Shown: positions 38,933 to 42,161 of the stretch, one piece after another
Layout of the letters: the number at the start of each line of letters is the position of its first letter
How positions within the stretch are numbered: position 1 is the stretch's first letter
Assembly: GCA_017435665.1 (NCBI GenBank)
Contig: JAFSEP010000009.1
Coordinates: forward strand, 1-42,161
Length of the DNA: 42,161 nt
Direction: 5' to 3'
Origin: Clostridia bacterium
GTDB taxonomy: Bacteria > Bacillota > Clostridia > Oscillospirales > Acutalibacteraceae
Translations under genes and position numbers: made by a program
Notes under the pieces: model-generated
Databases searched by the model: none
What the model was told of the DNA's origin: nothing
What the model saw: the letters and a program-made list of their open reading frames with translations, nothing else

Positions 38933-39491
38933 TGCAAAACGCAAAGCGCAAAGTGCAAAACGAGGTGCGACCATGGATAGTATTATTGAAAAGAAAAGTT
39001 TTGATTTTGCGGTGAGGATAGTAAATCTTTACAGGCATCTGACGGCTGACAAAAAAGAGTTCGTTCTGTCAAAGCAACTTCTGAGAAGCGGAACGAGCAT
39101 AGGTGCAAATGTTGCTGAAGGTGAGAGAGGTCAGTCTAAGCCGGATTTCAATTCAAAAATGAATAAAGCACTGAAAGAAGCAAATGAAACATATTATTGG
39201 TTAAGACTTTTGCATAAAACCGATTTCTTAACCGAAAAAGAATTCAAAAGCATAGAATCTGACATAAAAGAAATTATTGCAATTTTAATTTCTATATGCA
39301 AAAAGACAAACACAAAGTAAGTGCAAAGCGCAAAACGGTTTTGCGGTAAAGCGGCACTTGAAAACAAAACTAGTAAATTTTTGTAAAGTTAAAGAAACAG
39401 AACAAAAAGCAATGCAGAGTGTAAGCATTAAGGCAAGTCGCTAACGGTTGATTCCGTTTTGCGTTTTGCGTTTTGCACTTTGCGTTCTGCA
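38933..39491. mobile_element. Heptamer-bounded element carrying a four-helix-bundle gene
   Basis: The left end has four heptamers in tandem (TGCAAAA, CGCAAAG, CGCAAAG, TGCAAAA; 38933-38960). The right end has five in inverse orientation (39457-39491; on the minus strand TGCAGAA, CGCAAAG, TGCAAAA, CGCAAAA, CGCAAAA). Two more direct units (39322-39335) follow the gene and form a hairpin CGCAAAACGGTTTTGCG. The single gene inside is the S23/Avd-like protein at 38973. The element fills the DUF1846-queT gap. No target-site duplication or transposase is seen; calling it mobile is an inference from this layout and the related arrays elsewhere in the window. Confidence 0.55.
38973..39320 (+). CDS. Four-helix-bundle protein (S23/23S-rRNA-IVP family)
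   Basis: A 115-residue, all-helical basic protein of the family first known from ORFs inside 23S rRNA intervening sequences and related in fold to the Avd accessory protein of diversity-generating retroelements. The family signature is plain: FAVRIVNLYRHL, SKQLLRSGTSIGANVAEGER, SKPDFNSKMNKALKEANETY, YWLRLLHKTDFL. It likely pentamerises and binds nucleic acid, but no function is proven outside retroelements. GAGGTG lies five bases before the ATG, immediately after the left heptamer array. No rRNA, reverse transcriptase or variable repeat is in the window. Length is complete. Confidence 0.92.
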   Translation: MDSIIEKKSFDFAVRIVNLYRHLTADKKEFVLSKQLLRSGTSIGANVAEGERGQSKPDFNSKMNKALKEANETYYWLRLLHKTDFLTEKEFKSIESDIKEIIAILISICKKTNTK

Positions 39492-39529
39492 TTTAACTTG
39501 ATGTATAACACACAATCCCCAACGCAATA

Positions 39530-39573
39530 AAGTCAGTTCGAAACCATCCTGACTCTAAATAAAACTACGGAGG
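39530..39573 (+). promoter_or_regulatory. Probable preQ1-I riboswitch before queT
   Basis: A 5-bp stem GTCAG (39532-39536) / CTGAC (39549-39553) holds a 12-base loop starting TTC, followed by an A-rich tail (TCTAAATAAAACTACGGAGG) that ends in the Shine-Dalgarno. This is the layout of preQ1-I (stem, UUC loop, A-rich tail running into the ribosome site), and the gene downstream is QueT. The loop lacks an obvious UAG-type partner for the ACUA of the tail, so the pseudoknot is uncertain. Confidence 0.6.
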
Positions 39574-39581
39574 ACAAAAAA

Positions 39582-40115
39582 TTGAATAAGCAAAGAAAAA
39601 CCACCTTTTATCTCACTCAGGCGGCAATTATTGCTGCCCTATATGCAGCTTTGGTGTATCTGCAGAATATGCTTGTGCCCAACTCGGCAACACTGGCAGT
39701 TCAGGTGAGGGTAGCCGAAGCACTGACAATGCTCAGCGTTATCACCCCTGCGGCAATACCGGGACTTACACTGGGCTGTCTGCTTGCGAACTTTACGTCA
39801 ATTCAGGTTATGCCCCTTGACGTGATTTTCGGCACACTTGCAACCTTCCTTGCATCGGTCTGTATGTACAGACTCAGAAGTGTGAGATACAGAAACATAT
39901 CACTTCTGTCGGCGCTGATGCCCGCTGTATTCAACGGGGTAATAATCGGTCTTGAGCTGACATTCTTCATCCCCGACCACAGCGGCTCAATACTTACCGT
40001 GTTCCTGACTCAGGGGGGACTTGTGGCTCTCGGTGAAGTAATATCGGTTATGCTTCTTGGCATACCTTTTATAAGAACGGTTGAAAAAAGAGAATTATTT
40101 AAAAAGTTTAACTGA
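39582..40115 (+). CDS. queT: QueT family queuosine-precursor transporter
   Basis: A 177-residue, membrane-spanning substrate-binding (S) component of an ECF transporter, thought to import the queuosine precursor preQ1 or preQ0 or queuine. Five to six hydrophobic segments fill the protein, beginning TQAAIIAALYAALVYLQNML, with the conserved VQVRVAEALTMLSVITPAAI and GLTLGCLLANF of the family. No queuosine-synthesis gene is in the window, fitting a salvage role. The start is TTG at 39582 with GGAGG eight bases upstream in the tail of the probable preQ1 leader. It is followed 22 bp later by a sugar symporter, likely in the same transcript. Confidence 0.93.
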   Translation: MNKQRKTTFYLTQAAIIAALYAALVYLQNMLVPNSATLAVQVRVAEALTMLSVITPAAIPGLTLGCLLANFTSIQVMPLDVIFGTLATFLASVCMYRLRSVRYRNISLLSALMPAVFNGVIIGLELTFFIPDHSGSILTVFLTQGGLVALGEVISVMLLGIPFIRTVEKRELFKKFN

Positions 40116-40137
40116 AAAGTGAAACGGAGGAAATTAA

Positions 40138-41556
40138 ATGAACTCACTCAAGTATATCAAAAGTAAGCTTGGCTACGGTGTCGGTGCAATAGGTCTCGAC
40201 CTGAGTTACGGAATGTTTTACAGCTTCCTTGCCAAATATCTTACCGACGTTTTAGGCATGAAGGCTTCATTCCTTCTCATTCTCACGCCGATTGCACGTC
40301 TCTGGGACGGTATAAACGATCCTATGATGGGCACTATCGTTGATAACACTCACACAAAGATGGGTAAGTACCGTCCGTGGATTCTCCGAGGCTCCATACT
40401 TAATGCTATTGTTCTTGTTTTCCTTTTCAGCAACCCGTTCAATCTTTCAGGCGTTGCACTTATGGCTTATGTTGCTGTTATGTATGTGGCATGGGGTATG
40501 TCAAATACACTTGCTGATATTCCTTATTGGTCAATGGTTCCCTCATTCACAAGAGATCCTGAGGAAAGAAGTCTTGTTTCAACTGTTGCCAGAGTTTTCT
40601 CAGGTCTCGGTCAGGGTATCGTATCAATTCTTGCTCCCATTGTTATGACAGCAGTAAGTGTTACAACTGTTATGGGTGAAAACGGAGAAGCGGTAAAGGT
40701 TCACGATGCACGAAGCTACGTTATCTGCGCTGCTATCTGCGCAATTGCACTTGTGTTCTTCTCAAGCGTCAGTGTTGCTACCACAAAGGAAACAGTAACA
40801 ACTGAGGCAGGAGAAAAGTTCTCATTCAAGCGTACCTTTGAGATTATCAAGGCAAACGACCAGCTTCTTGTATTTATGCTCTTTGCTATGATTTCAAATG
40901 CAGGCTGGTATCTTACATCAGGTGTTGCAACATATTACTTTGACGTTGTTGTTGGTGATCCGAATAAGCAGGCAACCTTCTCAACAAGTCAGGCAGTCGG
41001 TTCTGTTGTAGGTCTTCTTATGCTCCCTGTGCTCACAAAGATTATGTCAAAGCGTAAGGCTTATCAGACTTCTCTTGTACTTTGTGCAGTAGGCTATACG
41101 GGTATGGCAATAGGTGCGTTTACACAGACGTTTATTCTTATGAATATCTGTTACTGCATCGGTGCAATCGGTATGTCATCAATGTTTATTGCACAGACCA
41201 TTTTCCTTGCTGACGTCGTTGACTACGGTGAGGTAAAGATGGGCTTCAGAGCCGAATCAATCACATTCTCAATGAAGGGCTTCCTTCAGAAAATGGCATA
41301 CACCATCCAGACAATTATCCTCTTTGTTTCTCTTGGTGTTTCCAAATATGACGGTTCACTCCACAACGCAAACCCCGAAAGTGCAAAGCTCGCAATCACA
41401 GTTATGCTTACGGTTATTCCGCCCGTTCTCTTTGTGATTTCGCTTATTATCTTCTCAACCAAGTTCAAGCTTCACGGTGAATATATGGAAAGCATCACAG
41501 CTCAGGTTACTGCAAACGCTCTTGAAAGAGAAAAGGCAGCAAACGGGGAAGAATAA
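40138..41556 (+). CDS. GPH-family sugar:cation symporter
   Basis: A 472-residue, 12-segment membrane transporter of the glycoside-pentoside-hexuronide family (MelB-like), which brings in a sugar with sodium or protons. The N-terminus LGYGVGAIGLDLSYGMFYSF and the cation-site region RLWDGINDPMMGTIVD are typical, as is GKYRPWILRGS in the first cytoplasmic loop. The sugar is not evident; galactosides fit the glycan genes in the window but this is a guess. ACGGAGG precedes the ATG. It follows queT closely; shared transcription with a queuosine transporter would be unusual, so an internal promoter is possible. A strong terminator follows. Confidence 0.9.
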   Translation: MNSLKYIKSKLGYGVGAIGLDLSYGMFYSFLAKYLTDVLGMKASFLLILTPIARLWDGINDPMMGTIVDNTHTKMGKYRPWILRGSILNAIVLVFLFSNPFNLSGVALMAYVAVMYVAWGMSNTLADIPYWSMVPSFTRDPEERSLVSTVARVFSGLGQGIVSILAPIVMTAVSVTTVMGENGEAVKVHDARSYVICAAICAIALVFFSSVSVATTKETVTTEAGEKFSFKRTFEIIKANDQLLVFMLFAMISNAGWYLTSGVATYYFDVVVGDPNKQATFSTSQAVGSVVGLLMLPVLTKIMSKRKAYQTSLVLCAVGYTGMAIGAFTQTFILMNICYCIGAIGMSSMFIAQTIFLADVVDYGEVKMGFRAESITFSMKGFLQKMAYTIQTIILFVSLGVSKYDGSLHNANPESAKLAITVMLTVIPPVLFVISLIIFSTKFKLHGEYMESITAQVTANALEREKAANGEE

Positions 41557-41573
41557 AACATATAACTTATAAT

Positions 41574-41611
41574 AAATGCGATGTGCATACGAGTATGCAC
41601 ATCGCATTTTT
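41574..41611 (+). terminator. Terminator after the GPH symporter
   Basis: ATGCGATGTGCATAC pairs with GTATGCACATCGCAT around GA, followed by T5. Confidence 0.92.
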
Positions 41612-41645
41612 AATTTGTGATAACTGAAAAAACCTCGTGTTTGTA

Positions 41646-41674
41646 TTGACAAATTAAATTTCCAATGATACAAT
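41646..41674 (+). promoter_or_regulatory. Promoter of the TetR-family gene
   Basis: TTGACA (41646-41651) and TACAAT (41669-41674), 17-bp spacer, 55 bp before the start. Confidence 0.75.
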
Positions 41675-41728
41675 TGATTTGAATTGAACCACGGTTGATT
41701 TAAAACTGATTTAAAAAGGAGAAATGAC

Positions 41729-42161
41729 TTGTCTAATATAAGAAGTGAAGCAGAAACCAAAGAATTACACAGAAAAATCCTGACTGCTGCAACAGCTCAC
41801 TTTATGCAAAAGGGCTTTGAACGCACTACTGTAATGGATATCTCAAAGCTCTCGGGCATACCTAAAAGCAAAATTCTTTATGAGTTCAGCAGCAAAGAGG
41901 AAATTCTCGGATTGCTTGTTACCCGGTTTCTTGATGGGGTTACAGCGGCATCGGATGCAGTTTCCAAAAAGCTGACCGATGATCAGGTGCTTATCTTCAT
42001 AGCAAATGAGGTTTTGCAGATTTATATGGCAGAAATGAATGAGGATATGCGTAACCTTTACCTTTCAGGCTATTCAATGCCTAAAACAAGCGAAGAGGTA
42101 CTCAAGCGAAGAACAAATATGATGTATGAGGCCTTCAAAGAAATCTTTCAGGATTTTGCAA
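41729..42161 (+). CDS. TetR/AcrR-family regulator (cut by window end)
   Basis: The first 144 residues of a TetR-type repressor. The N-terminal helix-turn-helix is clear: KILTAATAHFMQKGFERTTV, MDISKLSGIPKSKILYEF, SSKEEILGLLVTRFL, with the usual tyrosine-phenylalanine pair near residue 50. The ligand-binding helical domain begins near residue 65 and runs off the window. The start is TTG at 41729 with AAGGAG seven bases upstream; no ATG fits. It has its own promoter behind the symporter terminator. Its target is probably a following gene or itself, not visible here. Confidence 0.88.
   Translation, partial: MSNIRSEAETKELHRKILTAATAHFMQKGFERTTVMDISKLSGIPKSKILYEFSSKEEILGLLVTRFLDGVTAASDAVSKKLTDDQVLIFIANEVLQIYMAEMNEDMRNLYLSGYSMPKTSEEVLKRRTNMMYEAFKEIFQDFA

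Noticed and set aside
38973-39320. Diversity-generating retroelement around the Avd-like protein
   Set aside because: There is no reverse transcriptase, template repeat or variable repeat in the flanks; only the fold family is shared.
38933-39491. 23S rRNA intervening sequence
   Set aside because: No rRNA sequence is present on either side; the gene lies between protein-coding genes.

Overview
The window looks like the chromosome of an anaerobic, probably gut-dwelling member of the Clostridia (Oscillospiraceae/Ruminococcaceae-like). The grounds are the Firmicute-style Shine-Dalgarno sequences, textbook TTGACA-17-TATAAT promoters, a Gram-positive-type LexA box, class III (oxygen-sensitive) ribonucleotide reductase, type-2 GalT, a DUF1846 protein, QueT and a teichoic-acid-type CDP-glycerol transferase. 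The genus is an inference; the window holds no rRNA or marker strong enough to fix it. Layout: 0.2-4 kb holds a GT2 glycosyltransferase divergent from two flavoproteins. 4-7.6 kb holds a Nudix enzyme, a conserved hypothetical, a SIS isomerase + ROK kinase pair and an O-acetyltransferase. 7.6-11.2 kb is polA flanked on both sides by dispersed repeats. 11.2-14.7 kb holds a decaying, LexA-controlled HTH gene, dusB and galT. 14.7-18.3 kb holds an M20 peptidase, a small zinc-ribbon membrane protein and a secreted EEP-fold hydrolase. 18.3-19.1 kb is an unusual tRNA-Pro locus. 19.2-25.1 kb is a glycan operon (GH36, GH2, N-acetylhexosamine kinase). 25.2-30.9 kb, mostly on the minus strand, holds a secreted GH16, nrdD-nrdG under an NrdR box, and an MBL hydrolase + esterase pair. 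31-36.4 kb holds a TagF-like transferase, then metG-TatD. 36.5-42.2 kb holds a PHP phosphatase, a DUF1846 protein, a four-helix-bundle gene inside a repeat-bounded element, queT behind a probable preQ1 leader, a GPH sugar symporter and a TetR regulator cut by the window edge. Working together: the GH36/GH2/NahK operon would free galactose and N-acetylhexosamine from host or dietary glycans. GalT and perhaps the GPH symporter are the natural downstream partners, although they are in separate transcription units. The most unusual content is non-coding. A 7-bp tandem repeat of general form YKNARAR occurs as short arrays at five intergenic sites. At two sites an almost identical ~100-bp hairpin-forming core sits inside such an array, and at a third a four-helix-bundle (S23/Avd-like) gene is bounded by heptamer arrays in inverted orientation. 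I read this as a possible undescribed family of small mobile elements with one protein-coding member. A second oddity is the tRNA-Pro gene, whose only consensus promoter lies about 370 bp upstream and is followed first by a tRNA 5' fragment and two 110-bp tandem repeats.
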